This document shows positions 18,626-30,336 of a stretch of DNA of 64,000 nt, one piece after another. A program made the position numbers and the translations under genes. The notes beneath the pieces were generated by a model. It did no database searches. It worked only from the letters and a program-made list of their open reading frames with translations, and was not told where the DNA came from. Numbering within the stretch: position 1 is the first letter of the stretch; every line of letters begins with the position of its first letter. Source of the stretch: Nocardia sp. NBC_01503 (GTDB taxonomy: Bacteria > Actinomycetota > Actinomycetes > Mycobacteriales > Mycobacteriaceae); contig NZ_CP109596.1 in the NCBI RefSeq assembly GCF_036327755.1, positions 4,030,001-4,094,000 of the forward strand, read 5' to 3'.

Positions 18626-18880
18626 GCTGCCCGCTACTCCCTAATTCTGCCGTGCGCCCGCATAAAGTCCCCCCGCCGAGGCGTCGGCGGCGCGCGCCGG
18701 TGTTGGTGGCAAGCTATCGCAATCCGATCACCTGGGGGAACGGTCCGGGCGCCACTGCCCGATATTTCACGTCGTAGCCGACGCCCCCGGTTCGGCCATT
18801 ACGCGCCGGACCTTTGTACATGGTACGCCAGCGGGGTTGAAACAGCTTCGGACACAAAGTCATTCGCTGAGCAAAGTCCC

Positions 18881-18954
18881 CGTCATCCCGGCATGTTTTT
18901 TGGCCGGGATCCACAGCCGGAGGTGGATCCCGGCCAAAAACGCGCCGGGATGAC
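18881..18954. repeat. 74-bp near-perfect palindromic element
   Basis: Nested arms CGTCATCCCGGC ... GCCGGGATGACG and TTTTTGGCCGGGATCCAC ... GTGGATCCCGGCCAAAAA surround an 8-base loop. Size and ends resemble small palindromic (REP or MITE-like) elements. It lies alone between the divergent acyltransferase and secA genes. Confidence 0.75.
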
Positions 18955-19134
18955 GGAGCACGACTATCCGGATGACGGAGGCCGCTCGGATAGCCGCTGA
19001 CCGGACCTGCACTCATGCACTTCGGCACCTAAGCTGGGCTCCGGATTACCATGGCAGTGATTGCGCGCTCGCGCGCACCGTTCCCTGCCTTGGTGGGGGC
19101 TACCGACAACACCGACCAGAGGACTACAAGACCC

Positions 19135-21966
<2,832 letters not shown>

Positions 21967-21987
21967 TTTCGACTGTGTGATGTGCGG

Positions 21988-22019
21988 GAGCGCCCCGGGT
22001 GGAGACATCCGGGGCGCTC
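21988..22019 (+). terminator. Stem-loop terminator of secA
   Basis: Perfect 11-base arms GAGCGCCCCGG and CCGGGGCGCTC lie 22 bp past the stop, followed by a short T-containing stretch. Confidence 0.75.
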
Positions 22020-22064
22020 TCGTTCCATAGGTGTGCCAGCGGGTTCAGATTTTCTCGAGGTCAA

Positions 22065-22086
22065 TCTGAAGTGTTCTTACTTCAGA
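22065..22086. promoter_or_regulatory. Perfect inverted repeat upstream of secreted-protein gene
   Basis: Eight-base arms TCTGAAGT and ACTTCAGA flank GTTCTT, about 55 bp before the start at 22141. The spacing suits a dimeric regulator binding at a promoter. Confidence 0.5.
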
Positions 22087-22140
22087 TGTGTATATGCTCC
22101 CGGCACTTATTCACGAAAGACCGCTGGAAGGCATGGCCCC

Positions 22141-22419
22141 ATGCATCGCTCACTTCGCGCGACCGTCGCTGCCGTATCGATCACCGCCGCCATTGTCAGC
22201 GGCGCCGCGACCGCGACCGCCGAACCCGCCGTGCCCGCACCGGTGACACTGCAACCGATCGATGTCACCACCGGTGGCAGCAGCGCCGGGTCGGCCGAAT
22301 TGGCGATCCAGGACATCATCAAGGACCCGAAGTGGTTGCTGCTGCCCTTCATTCTCGGCCTCTGCGGGATCGGGGGGTCGGTGAGCGGCCAGCAGGTCTG
22401 CTTCGGCCCCGCGATGTAA
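22141..22419 (+). CDS. Small secreted protein with C-terminal cysteine pair
   Basis: A 92-residue protein from ATG 22141. Residues 1-29 form a signal peptide (MHRSLRATVAAVSITAAIVSG, cleavage likely after TATAEP). A Gly/Ser stretch leads to a hydrophobic segment DPKWLLLPFILGLCGIGG and a second Cys near the end (QVCFGPAM). I recognise no family. Its plan resembles the secreted proteins at 1216 and 30337. A perfect inverted repeat in the upstream region suggests dedicated control. Confidence 0.65.
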   Translation: MHRSLRATVAAVSITAAIVSGAATATAEPAVPAPVTLQPIDVTTGGSSAGSAELAIQDIIKDPKWLLLPFILGLCGIGGSVSGQQVCFGPAM

Positions 22420-22435
22420 TCCTGTAGCGCGATCC

Positions 22436-22753
22436 TCAGTCCAGGTTCACCGATTCACCCCAGTGTCGCGGGTCCCAGTTGATCAGGATCATGCCCGCGA
22501 CGCTGCCGGTGCAGGGTCCGCACGCGTTCACCTGAATCATCTTGTCCACGTCGGTATCTCCGCTGAGGACCGCGCGCATGGACAGCCATACCGCCCGTAC
22601 GTACAGCGCCGCCGGTCGTCCGCAGCGCACACACTCGGGCAGGCCCGCGCCGTCGTCATTGCGCCCGACCCGCACCTCCGGGGTTACCGGCGCGCCGGGC
22701 CCCAGGTCTTCATCTAGGAGCGGCGAGTATTCGCCCCGCTCATGGTCATCCAC
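22436..22753 (-). CDS. Hypothetical protein with two CxxC motifs
   Basis: A 105-residue cytoplasmic protein beginning at GTG 22753. It carries ECVRCGRPAALY and NACGPCTG, two CxxC pairs spaced about 39 residues apart that could bind zinc. The N-terminus is acidic and Gly/Pro-rich. No enzyme motif is evident. It is convergent with the small secreted-protein gene (17 bp gap) and tail-to-head with the Ddn-like gene. Confidence 0.6.
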   Translation of the reverse strand: MDDHERGEYSPLLDEDLGPGAPVTPEVRVGRNDDGAGLPECVRCGRPAALYVRAVWLSMRAVLSGDTDVDKMIQVNACGPCTGSVAGMILINWDPRHWGESVNLD

Positions 22754-22834
22754 TCCGGCAATCTAGCGAGTTCGGGCAGCGCCCGCATCCGATACCGTGA
22801 CAACGATGTTCGGCGTCGAGCTATCGGCGGGCGT

Positions 22835-23368
22835 TCAGGCCCTGGTGAGTTCGAAGAGCCGGAATATCCGGGTTCCGGCGAGCCGCTGCTCCATCACATA
22901 GCCCGGCCAGAAGGCGACGGCGCGTGCCCAGGCGCGTTCCCGGTCCACCCCGCGCAGCTGTCGCACATTCACGGTGAATCGCGCACCGTCGACGTGTAAT
23001 TCGGCATGATCGGCGGCCGCCAGATTGGCCGACCACGACGGATGTTTCGGCTGTCCCCAATTGGATCCGATCAGCAGATACGCCTTCCGATCCACCGGAT
23101 CCGGTATGTACAGCAGCGATACCGTACGTGGCTGCCCCGTCTTGCGCCCCGCGACGGTCAATTCCAGTGCGGGCAGTCCGGCCAGGTCCAGCACCCCACG
23201 CCGACCGTGGGTGAGCCGCCGAGTCACCTTCTCCAATGCCCGCACCGCGGGTGCGGTCCGCATGACAATCGGTCGCCGCGCGAGTGCGCGTCCGACGGCC
23301 GGAAGCGGATTCCGCGGCCGCAGCCTGCGACGGCCCGCGCGAGGTCCCTCCTGTTGATCATTCGCCAT
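22835..23368 (-). CDS. Ddn-like F420-dependent nitroreductase family protein
   Basis: This 177-residue protein belongs to the deazaflavin (F420)-dependent nitroreductase/quinone reductase family. The core is LELTVAGRKTGQPRTVSLLY, then YLLIGSNWGQPKHPSWSANLAA, ending ELHVDGARFTVNVRQL and RIFRLFELTR. GRKTGQPR and GSNWGQPKHPSW are the family fingerprints for F420 and membrane-quinone substrates. ATG 23368 was chosen over a TTG at 23377. Its specific substrate cannot be told from sequence. Confidence 0.85.
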   Translation of the reverse strand: MANDQQEGPRAGRRRLRPRNPLPAVGRALARRPIVMRTAPAVRALEKVTRRLTHGRRGVLDLAGLPALELTVAGRKTGQPRTVSLLYIPDPVDRKAYLLIGSNWGQPKHPSWSANLAAADHAELHVDGARFTVNVRQLRGVDRERAWARAVAFWPGYVMEQRLAGTRIFRLFELTRA

Positions 23369-23606
23369 GCCTATCAAGGGTAGACCGAATCATGGGATCA
23401 ATGTGGCGCCACGTCATTCGGCGGACTCGGTGCCGGGGATACGACACGGCTGCCCGCCCGTCGATCACATTGTGGGAGAACGCCTTTTATGACGCTGCCC
23501 ATACGGGGGAGTGAGATGGCGGGCGTACCCCAGGGTGATGCCGAACGTAATCACCTTCGCCACGATGAATGGGATTGCGGGTGCTATCCCATTGGAGGAG
23601 GGGCAT

Positions 23607-25013
23607 ATGCGGCAGACCGTGTACATGCTCGGTGCGGTCGTGGTGTCGGGGGTGCTCTGGCACTTCGGAACCGGGTTGCGGCCCGTGCCCGGGTTGGCCT
23701 TCCTGGCTCCACTGCCGGTGTTACTGCTGGTTCCGAGGGTTTCGGCGGGGGTGGCGTTCGCGGCCGGAGCGCTGTCGTGGCTGGGTGGCGAAGCCCAGTT
23801 GTGGTCCTATTTTCGCGATACCCTCGAACAGCCCGCACCCTTCACGATCGCACTGCTCGGCGGATCGGCCCTGGTCTTCGGTGCCCTGATCGTTCTCAAT
23901 CGTGCACTGCTGCTGCGGAATCGGCCCGCAATCGCGATCCTGGCGCTGCCCGCGGGCTGGGTGACGCTGGAGTTCGTACTCTCGCTGGCGGGAAATACCG
24001 GGGCCTGGTGGAGTGTGGCCTATACGCAGGCGGGCGTGCTGCCGCTCATGCAGTCGGTGTCGATTACCGGTGTTTGGGGAATTACGTTCCTGCTTCTGCT
24101 GGCGCCTTCGGTGCTCGCCGCAATGGTGAATTCGACCGGGCGGCAGCGAATTCGGATCGCCATTCCGGCGCTGGCGATGGTGGCGGCAGTGGCCGGGTTC
24201 GGGGCCTGGCGGCTGGCGACGCCGGTGCGGGGTGACACCGTTCGAGTGGGGCTGGTCGCGGTTTCCCAACCGCCGGACTATATTCCGGTGGATTCCGCCG
24301 ACGGCCGCGACATGATCTCCCGTGCGCTCACCGAAATCGAAGCTCTGGCCGATCGTGGTGCGCGGGCCATAGTACTCCCCGAGAAGGCTTGGCGGGCAGA
24401 TGAATCGACCCTGCCGCAGCTCTCCGGACCGATGACGGAAGTGGCCACCCGCCGCGGTATCCATATCGTCGCGGGTCTGGTGTTGACTCGTGCGGGCGAA
24501 AGTATCAATGCCGCAATCGATTACCCCTCCGGCGTGATCTACGCCAAGCATTACCTGGTCCCCGGACTGGAGGACGATCTCACCCCGGGCACCGCCTATC
24601 AGCCTGTGCCGGGTGAACCCTGGTCCCTGGCAATCTGTTTCGACCTCGATCGCCCGAACCTGGTGCGTGACAACCGCAATCTCGGATCCCGATTGCTGCT
24701 CGTCCCCGCGCTGGACTTCACCGACGACCACTGGCTGCACAGCCGTATGGCGGTAATTCGCGGGATCGAATCCGGTATCCCGGTAGCGCGTGCCGCGCAA
24801 CTCGGCGAACTGACGGCCAGCGATCCGCGAGGTCACGTATCGGCCTCCGCCGGAACGGATCTCGACCACACCCGCGCGGTGCTGGCCGATCTGCCCCTGG
24901 CGTCCGGCCGCACCGTGTACGCCCGGTTCGGCGACTGGTTCGCCTATCTCGCGGCCGCGTTGTTCGCGTTGACCATCGTGGCCGCGTTCAGACGGTCGGC
25001 TGCACGCCCTTGA
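23607..25013 (+). CDS. Apolipoprotein N-acyltransferase-like (nitrilase fold) membrane protein
   Basis: This 468-residue protein has about six N-terminal transmembrane helices (residues 1-200) and a nitrilase/CN-hydrolase domain. Catalytic Glu (VLPEKAW), Lys (YAKHYLVPG) and Cys (AICFDLDRPN) can all be placed, matching the Lnt plan of acylating lipoprotein N-termini. It is not next to ppm1/dpm1, where the main mycobacterial Lnt lies, so it may be a second paralogue with a distinct substrate. ATG 23607 follows GGAGGAGGGG. The 3' end overlaps the convergent rsgA end by about 26 bp. Confidence 0.8.
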   Translation: MRQTVYMLGAVVVSGVLWHFGTGLRPVPGLAFLAPLPVLLLVPRVSAGVAFAAGALSWLGGEAQLWSYFRDTLEQPAPFTIALLGGSALVFGALIVLNRALLLRNRPAIAILALPAGWVTLEFVLSLAGNTGAWWSVAYTQAGVLPLMQSVSITGVWGITFLLLLAPSVLAAMVNSTGRQRIRIAIPALAMVAAVAGFGAWRLATPVRGDTVRVGLVAVSQPPDYIPVDSADGRDMISRALTEIEALADRGARAIVLPEKAWRADESTLPQLSGPMTEVATRRGIHIVAGLVLTRAGESINAAIDYPSGVIYAKHYLVPGLEDDLTPGTAYQPVPGEPWSLAICFDLDRPNLVRDNRNLGSRLLLVPALDFTDDHWLHSRMAVIRGIESGIPVARAAQLGELTASDPRGHVSASAGTDLDHTRAVLADLPLASGRTVYARFGDWFAYLAAALFALTIVAAFRRSAARP

Positions 25014-26028
25014 ACCACGGATCATTGGTGTTGAGCGCGGTGAGCAGGAGTCGAATGGCCGCTACCCGGGCTTGTTTGCCCGGCAGATTGTCCAGCGCGC
25101 ATTCGGGATCGGCGGGCGGTCCCAGGTGGGTGCAGCCGCGCGGGCAATCCTCGATGGCGTCGGCCAGGTCGGAGAACGCGCCGATGACATCGTCGGGGGT
25201 GATGTGGGCCAGGCCGAAGGAACGGATGCCCGGGGTGTCCACGACCCAGCCGCCCACTTCGAGGGGCAGGGCCACCGATTGGGTGGAGGTGTGGCGACCC
25301 TTGCCGACACCGGAGACCACGCCGACAGCTCGATCCGCGTCGGGGACAAGGCGATTCACCAGGGTGGACTTGCCGACTCCGGAGTGGCCGATCAGTGCGG
25401 TGAGTCGGCCGTTCAATATCTCCAGTACCGGTTCGAGGGGGTCCTCGGTTCCGCCGTACACGATGGTCAGATCCAAATCCTCGAATAGCGCGGCGAATTC
25501 GGAGTCGGCGGCCAGATCATGTTTGGTGAGGCACAGAATCGGTTGCAGCCCACCGACATACGCGGCAACCATGGCGCGCTCCACGAATCCGGAGCGCGGC
25601 GGCGGGTCGGCCAGTGCGACCACGATGAAGAGTTGCTCGGCATTGGCGACCACGATCCGTTCGAAGGGATCGGTGTCATCGGCGGTGCGGCGCAATACCG
25701 TTCGGCGTTCGGCGACCCGTACGATCCGTGCGAGCGTGTCCGGTTTACCGGAGAGGTCGCCGACCAGATCCACCTGATCGCCGACCACGATCGGGGTGCG
25801 GCCGAGTTCGCGGGCCCGCATGGCGACGATCCGATGCTCCGGATCGTCGTCGAGCACGCAACCCCAGCGGCCCCGGTCGACGGCGACCACCATGGCCGCC
25901 TCCGCATCCAGATGCTGCGGACGGGTTTTGGTGCGGGGACGGGAACTCTTGCCCGGACGGATCCGGACATCGGACTCGTCGTACTCGCGGCGCTTCAGTG
26001 GCCCTGCCCATCGATCATGGCTTCCCAC
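24988..26028 (-). CDS. rsgA: Ribosome small-subunit-dependent GTPase A
   Basis: RsgA is a circularly permuted GTPase assisting 30S maturation. An N-terminal OB domain ([13 protein letters not shown]) is followed by G motifs in permuted order: [27 protein letters not shown]-terminal zinc site CPRGCTH...PEC completes it. The conserved N-terminus [19 protein letters not shown] begins at 25986. No ATG lies near. GTG 26028 (about 347 residues) overlaps the aroA end by 34 bp; CTG 25998 overlapping its stop is an alternative. The two genes are clearly coupled. Confidence 0.88.
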   Translation of the reverse strand: MGSHDRWAGPLKRREYDESDVRIRPGKSSRPRTKTRPQHLDAEAAMVVAVDRGRWGCVLDDDPEHRIVAMRARELGRTPIVVGDQVDLVGDLSGKPDTLARIVRVAERRTVLRRTADDTDPFERIVVANAEQLFIVVALADPPPRSGFVERAMVAAYVGGLQPILCLTKHDLAADSEFAALFEDLDLTIVYGGTEDPLEPVLEILNGRLTALIGHSGVGKSTLVNRLVPDADRAVGVVSGVGKGRHTSTQSVALPLEVGGWVVDTPGIRSFGLAHITPDDVIGAFSDLADAIEDCPRGCTHLGPPADPECALDNLPGKQARVAAIRLLLTALNTNDPWFKGVQPTV

Positions 26029-27272
26029 AGACCGACGAAGTTCGGCAGGGTCTTGGCGGTGGTGCCGATATCCTCGATCTCGATTCCGGGTACCGCCAGG
26101 CCGAGAATCGCACCGGCGGTGGCCATCCGGTGATCGGCGTAGGAATGCCATTGCCCGCCGGAGAGCGGTGCGGGTGTGATGGCGAGTCCGTCCTCGGTCT
26201 CGGTGACCTTGCCGCCGAGCCGGTTGATCTCGGTGGACAGCGCCGCCAGTCGATCGGTCTCATGCCCGCGCAGGTGCGCGATCCCGCGCAGTCGTGAAGG
26301 CGAATCCGCAAGCGCGGCAAGGGCTGCCACGGTCGGCGTCAGCTCGCCCACATCGTGCAGGTCGATATCGATGCCCGCCAGGCGATCCGGGCCGTGCACG
26401 GTCAGAATCCCGTCGAAGATGCGGCATTCCGCACCCATGCGCACCAGGATTTCGCGAATCACATCGCCGGGCTGGGTGGTGTAGCGCGGCCAGTGCGGAA
26501 TGCTCACCTCACCGCCGGTGATGGCGGCCGCCGCCAGGAACGGGGTGGCATTGGAGAGATCGGGTTCGATCTCCCAGTCCACCGCCCGAATGGGGCCGGG
26601 GGAGACGGTCCAGGTCTGCGCCTTGCGCGGATCGGCGGGCGCGTCCACTCGCACATCGGCCTGGCGCAGCATCTGCACTGTCATCTCGATATGCGGCATC
26701 GAAGGCAGCGGCGCGCCATCGTGATTCACGGTGATGCCCTGTTCGAACCGGGCCGCCGAGAGCAGCAGTCCGGAGACGAACTGTGAGGATCCGGAGGCGT
26801 CGATGGTGACCGGTCCGCCGCGCAGCGCGCCCATCCCGTGCACCACGAAAGGCAGTGCGTTGCCGTCGATATCGACGCCGAGCCCGCGCAGGGCGTCCAG
26901 GATGGTGTCGAGCGGCCGGACGCGCGCCTGATCATCACCGTCGAAGGCGACATCGCCGGTGGCCAGTGCGGCGACGGATGGCAGGAAGCGCATGACCGTT
27001 CCGGCGAGTCCGCAATCCACCATCGCCGAGGTGAATTCCTTCGGGGGAGTGACGGTGAGGGTGTCCCCGTCGCCCTCGATATCGGTGCCCATGGCCCGCA
27101 GCGCGTCGATCATGAGGTTGGTGTCGCGGCTGCGCAGCGCACCGGTGAGGGTGGACGGGCCATCGGCCAGGGCGGCGAGGATGAGGGCCCGATTGGTAAT
27201 GGATTTGGACCCGGGCAGGGTCACGCTGGCGTGGACGGGAGTGCGGACATGGGGCGCGGGCCAGAAAGTCAC
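25995..27272 (-). CDS. aroA: 3-phosphoshikimate 1-carboxyvinyltransferase (EPSP synthase)
   Basis: EPSP synthase joins phosphoenolpyruvate to shikimate-3-phosphate on the way to chorismate. The 425-residue protein has [18 protein letters not shown] near the N-terminus (PEP and S3P contacts), [12 protein letters not shown], and [27 protein letters not shown] near the C-terminus. ATG 27272 is the start. It overlaps rsgA downstream and is divergent from a small membrane-protein gene. Confidence 0.96.
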   Translation of the reverse strand: MTFWPAPHVRTPVHASVTLPGSKSITNRALILAALADGPSTLTGALRSRDTNLMIDALRAMGTDIEGDGDTLTVTPPKEFTSAMVDCGLAGTVMRFLPSVAALATGDVAFDGDDQARVRPLDTILDALRGLGVDIDGNALPFVVHGMGALRGGPVTIDASGSSQFVSGLLLSAARFEQGITVNHDGAPLPSMPHIEMTVQMLRQADVRVDAPADPRKAQTWTVSPGPIRAVDWEIEPDLSNATPFLAAAAITGGEVSIPHWPRYTTQPGDVIREILVRMGAECRIFDGILTVHGPDRLAGIDIDLHDVGELTPTVAALAALADSPSRLRGIAHLRGHETDRLAALSTEINRLGGKVTETEDGLAITPAPLSGGQWHSYADHRMATAGAILGLAVPGIEIEDIGTTAKTLPNFVGLWEAMIDGQGH

Positions 27273-27406
27273 ACCTCATCTTCCCAAATGATCCCCGCCG
27301 CGCGGGGCTCCCCGCCCCTTTCGTCCGGTGAAGGAGCCGGAAATGTGTGAATTTCCCGGCATAGCGCCCGCTCGAGTACCAAATGACCCCCCCGCGTGCC
27401 TGGCAA

Positions 27407-27430
27407 TATACGTATATAGGTACGTATACT
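27407..27430 (+). promoter_or_regulatory. Palindromic operator with -10 box, leaderless start
   Basis: Arms TATACGTA (27407-27414) and TACGTATA (27421-27428) flank TATAGG. TATACT at 27425-27430 is a good -10 hexamer whose predicted start of transcription falls on the GTG at 27437. The site can therefore serve both RNA polymerase and a dimeric repressor. Confidence 0.6.
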
Positions 27431-27436
27431 AGCGGG

Positions 27437-27727
27437 GTGATTGATCCCCTCAGCCTCCTCATCGGTGCCGGACTCGTCGGAGGCGGCTGGGTTCTCGGCC
27501 GTTTCGGCTCCCGCCCCACCAAGAAGGCTGCCCAGTCCAATGCTCTCTGCGGCTGCGGCCACGATCTCGCGGTTCACGATCGCGACGCGGGTCAGTGTCA
27601 CGGCGAGACCTTCCGCAAGATCGGCAACGGCCTCAAAGCTTGGGTGCCGTGCAACTGCCGCCGCTATACCGGCCCGATCCCGCTGGAGGAGTTCTTCACA
27701 CCCCCGACCCTGCCCCCAACCCCGTAG
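27437..27727 (+). CDS. Small membrane-anchored protein with zinc-ribbon-like cysteines
   Basis: From GTG 27437 the product has about 96 residues. An N-terminal hydrophobic helix (PLSLLIGAGLVGGGWVLG) is followed by a Cys/His cluster: CGCGHD, then QCHGE, then CNC in VPCNCRRYTG. This resembles a zinc ribbon on a membrane tether. I do not recognise a family. The -10 box and spacing suggest a leaderless transcript controlled by the palindrome just upstream. An efficient terminator follows. Confidence 0.65.
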   Translation: MIDPLSLLIGAGLVGGGWVLGRFGSRPTKKAAQSNALCGCGHDLAVHDRDAGQCHGETFRKIGNGLKAWVPCNCRRYTGPIPLEEFFTPPTLPPTP

Positions 27728-27735
27728 ACGTGGAA

Positions 27736-27761
27736 TGCCGGTTCCCGCAAGGGAACCGGCA
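27736..27761 (+). terminator. Stem-loop terminator
   Basis: Perfect 11-base arms TGCCGGTTCCC and GGGAACCGGCA with loop GCAA, 8 bp past the stop of the zinc-ribbon gene. Confidence 0.8.
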
Positions 27762-27762
27762 T

Positions 27763-27814
27763 CGCGCCGCATCCGCATGTCCGGGGGCCGCGCCGCATCC
27801 GCATGTCCGGGGGC
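27763..27814. repeat. Perfect 26-bp tandem duplication
   Basis: A unit starting CGCGCCGCATCCGCATGTCC and ending GGGGGC occurs twice in direct contact (27763-27788, 27789-27814) without mismatch, between two terminator hairpins. Confidence 0.85.
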
Positions 27815-27819
27815 GGTTT

Positions 27820-27836
27820 CAGGGGTGAAACCCCTG
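27820..27836 (-). terminator. Small stem-loop, probable terminator of the aldehyde dehydrogenase gene
   Basis: CAGGGGT-GAA-ACCCCTG lies 23 bp past the stop at 27859 on the minus strand. Confidence 0.55.
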
Positions 27837-27858
27837 GCGGCCCTGAGCGTGGATACCC

Positions 27859-29367
27859 CTACTTGTTTCGTCCGTGCAGGAACGGCACGATCTTGCGCAG
27901 CAGCTTCATGGTGCTGTCGGTCCGTGAGTACGACAGCAGCGCCATGCCCGGAATCGTGAAGCGCTGCACCGCAATGGAGTGCGGCCGCGAGAATTCGAGC
28001 AGTCCGGGTGCACCGTGGATGCGCCCGATCCCGGAGTCGCCCACGCCCCCGAACGGCAGCCCGGAGATCGCGGCATAGCTGAGCACCGAATTCACCGATG
28101 TGCAACCGACATTCAGCCGCCGCGCGATCTCGAGCCCATGCTTGGCCGAGTACACCGCCGACCCCAGCCCGTACTTGCTGCGGTTGGTGAGCTCGACCGC
28201 CTCGTCGATCCCGTTCACGGTGCGAATGGTGACGGTCGGCCCGAAGGTCTCCTCGCACACCGCATCCGAGGATTCATCGGTATCGACCAGGATCACCGGT
28301 TCGATGAAAGGCCCCTTGATGGATTCGGGCCCGCCCAGTACGGCCTTACCGCCGTTCTTGATGGCGTCCTCGATATGCCGTCGCACGATATCGATCTGGC
28401 TCGGCATGGTCATCGGCCCGTATGAAGCCTTGGCGTCCGAGCCCGGCTTGATATCGGTGAGAATCCGCTTGACCTCGGCAATGAACGGTTCCGCGATCGA
28501 TTTGTCGACGTACACCCGCTCCACGCCCGCGCAGGTCTGCCCGGAGTTGGCGGTCGCGCCCCACGCCACCGCATCGGCGGCGGCCTTGATATCGGCGTCC
28601 GCGGCCACGATCACCGCGTCCTTACCGCCGCACTCCAGCAACACCGGGGTGAGCGAGTCGGCGGCCGAGGCCATGATCTTCTTACCGGTCGCGGTGGACC
28701 CGGTGAAGGCCAGCTTGTCCACGCCCGCGCGCACCAGTGCCGCACCGGTCGCCCCGAACCCGTTGATGGTGACGAAGACGCCGTCCGGCAGCTCCGGATT
28801 GGCTTCGGCGAAGGCGGCGGCCACGAAATTGCCTATGCCCGTGGAGAATTCGCTCGGCTTGAACACCACGGCATTACCGGCGGCGAGCGCGTATGCAATG
28901 GATCCGTTGGGCGTGTACACCGGGTAGTTCCACGGCCCGATGATGCCGACGACGCCGAGTGGACGCTGCTCCAGGTGGGCGGCGAAGTTGGCCATCAGCG
29001 CGCCGGGCGCGACCTTCTTGGGCTTGAGCACCTTCTCGGCATTCGAGGCGGCCCATTTGATGTGCTCGAGCGCGAGCATGAGCTCGAGATAGGCGTCGTC
29101 GAGGGGTTTGCCGTTCTCGGCGTGGATGAGTGCGCAGAGCTCATCGGATTTGGCGACGAGCTTGCTGCTCCAGCGCAGCAGATGCCGCTTGCGCTCGGCG
29201 TAGGTCAGTGCGCCCCAGGTGGCGGCGGCGGTACGGGCCTTGGCGACGGCGGCGTGCACCGCGGCCTCGTCATCGATTCGGTAGGTGGCGAGGGTTTCGC
29301 CGGTGGCGGGGTTGACGGAGGTCAGTGTGGCGTCCCGATCGATCGAGGCGGTGTCGGTAGCAGACAT
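27859..29367 (-). CDS. Aldehyde dehydrogenase, NAD(P)-dependent
   Basis: A 502-residue ALDH oxidises an aldehyde to the carboxylic acid. Cofactor and catalytic motifs are present: GPWNYPV, the FTGSTATGK nucleotide loop, the catalytic Glu in LECGGKDAV, the nucleophilic Cys in SGQTCAGVERVYV, and EETFGPTV. The C-terminal hydrophobic and basic tail resembles the membrane-associated fatty aldehyde/coniferyl aldehyde branch, as in mycobacterial Rv0147-type enzymes. ATG 29367 is clear. The exact substrate is unknown. It is divergent from the SRAP gene, with an 8-bp inverted repeat in the shared upstream region. Confidence 0.9.
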   Translation of the reverse strand: MSATDTASIDRDATLTSVNPATGETLATYRIDDEAAVHAAVAKARTAAATWGALTYAERKRHLLRWSSKLVAKSDELCALIHAENGKPLDDAYLELMLALEHIKWAASNAEKVLKPKKVAPGALMANFAAHLEQRPLGVVGIIGPWNYPVYTPNGSIAYALAAGNAVVFKPSEFSTGIGNFVAAAFAEANPELPDGVFVTINGFGATGAALVRAGVDKLAFTGSTATGKKIMASAADSLTPVLLECGGKDAVIVAADADIKAAADAVAWGATANSGQTCAGVERVYVDKSIAEPFIAEVKRILTDIKPGSDAKASYGPMTMPSQIDIVRRHIEDAIKNGGKAVLGGPESIKGPFIEPVILVDTDESSDAVCEETFGPTVTIRTVNGIDEAVELTNRSKYGLGSAVYSAKHGLEIARRLNVGCTSVNSVLSYAAISGLPFGGVGDSGIGRIHGAPGLLEFSRPHSIAVQRFTIPGMALLSYSRTDSTMKLLRKIVPFLHGRNK

Positions 29368-29375
29368 GGGACGAA

Positions 29376-29423
29376 CGTCTCATAGGTCACAACTGAAGTC
29401 AATCGCCATCACATGATGAGACG
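29376..29423. promoter_or_regulatory. Inverted repeat in the ALDH/SRAP divergent promoter region
   Basis: CGTCTCAT (29376-29383) and ATGAGACG (29416-29423) are perfect inverted copies 32 bp apart, between the two divergent starts. It may bind a regulator at two half sites. Confidence 0.35.
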
Positions 29424-29458
29424 GGTGTTTGTCGGTACGCGGTGGCAGCATGGTCCAC

Positions 29459-30226
29459 ATGTGCGGCAGATACGCGACAACGACGAATCCCGCCAAGCTG
29501 GCCGTCGAACTGGATGCTCTGGACGAGACCGGCGATACGGGCTTCAACCCGAACTACAACGTGGCTCCCACCAACCAGGTCCTCACGGTGGTGGAGCGGC
29601 ACGACCGCGACCATCCCGAGGATCCGGCGACGCTACGTCTGCGGGCCATGCGCTGGGGTCTGATCCCCCCGTGGAGCAAGGCGGGAGAGCCCGGCATTCC
29701 GGCCAAGGGCAAACCGCTGTTCAACGCCCGCGCCGACAAGGCCGCTACCACCGCATCCTTCCGCGATGCCGTGAAGAAGCGCCGCTGCCTGGTCCCCATG
29801 GACGGTTGGTACGAGTGGGTCACCGAGCCCGGCGCGACCGGAAAGGCCGTCAAACAGCCATTTTTCATGTCCCGAGCAGATGGTGGCCGCCTCTACATGG
29901 CGGGCCTGTGGTCGGTCTGGCGCGATCGCAGCCTGGGCGATGACGCCAAACCCCTGCTCTCCTGCACCATCCTCACCACCGACGCCGTGGGCGATCTGAC
30001 CAAGGTCCACGACCGCATGCCCCTGCCCATGCCCCGGGAACACTGGGACGCCTGGCTGGATCCCGATCACCCCGCCCCGGCGGAGCTCCTGGAAACCCCT
30101 GGGGTGGAAGCGGTTTCGGACATCCTCATCCGCCCAGTGCCCTCCCTGGTGAACAGTGTCCGCAACAACGGCCCGGACCTATTGGCCGAACTGGACGAGA
30201 AAGCCGGTCAGATCAGCCTGATCTGA
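29459..30226 (+). CDS. SRAP/HMCES abasic-site processing protein
   Basis: This 255-residue SOS-response-associated peptidase family member crosslinks to abasic sites in single-stranded DNA through the N-terminal Cys2 exposed after Met removal. ATG 29459 is chosen because only this start gives the obligatory MCGRYA N-terminus; two in-frame starts upstream would bury the cysteine. Further family motifs are NYNVAPT, RWGLIPPWS, NARADKA, RRCLVPMDGWYEW and the distal DRMP. It corresponds to Rv3226c. The enzyme is likely cytoplasmic and stand-alone. Confidence 0.93.
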   Translation: MCGRYATTTNPAKLAVELDALDETGDTGFNPNYNVAPTNQVLTVVERHDRDHPEDPATLRLRAMRWGLIPPWSKAGEPGIPAKGKPLFNARADKAATTASFRDAVKKRRCLVPMDGWYEWVTEPGATGKAVKQPFFMSRADGGRLYMAGLWSVWRDRSLGDDAKPLLSCTILTTDAVGDLTKVHDRMPLPMPREHWDAWLDPDHPAPAELLETPGVEAVSDILIRPVPSLVNSVRNNGPDLLAELDEKAGQISLI

Positions 30227-30336
30227 CCGGCCCTGAAGAGCTGTTCGGCGTCGGAGGCGAAGCCCCTGGGAGCTTTCGAGGGTTCGGGGGCGCAGCCCCG
30301 GCGCGGGGCTGCGGAGCCGCGAGTTGCGAGAGTTTG
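30227..30336. other. GC-rich hairpin region between convergent genes
   Basis: Inverted words GGGGCGCAGCCCC and GGGGCTGCGG around 30285-30315 can fold and may terminate both the SRAP gene and the secreted-protein gene. I see no gene. Confidence 0.4.

Noticed and set aside
23607-25013. Main apolipoprotein N-acyltransferase
   Set aside because: The domain plan fits, but there is no linked polyprenol mannosyltransferase, the mycobacterial Lnt context, so only Lnt-like is claimed.
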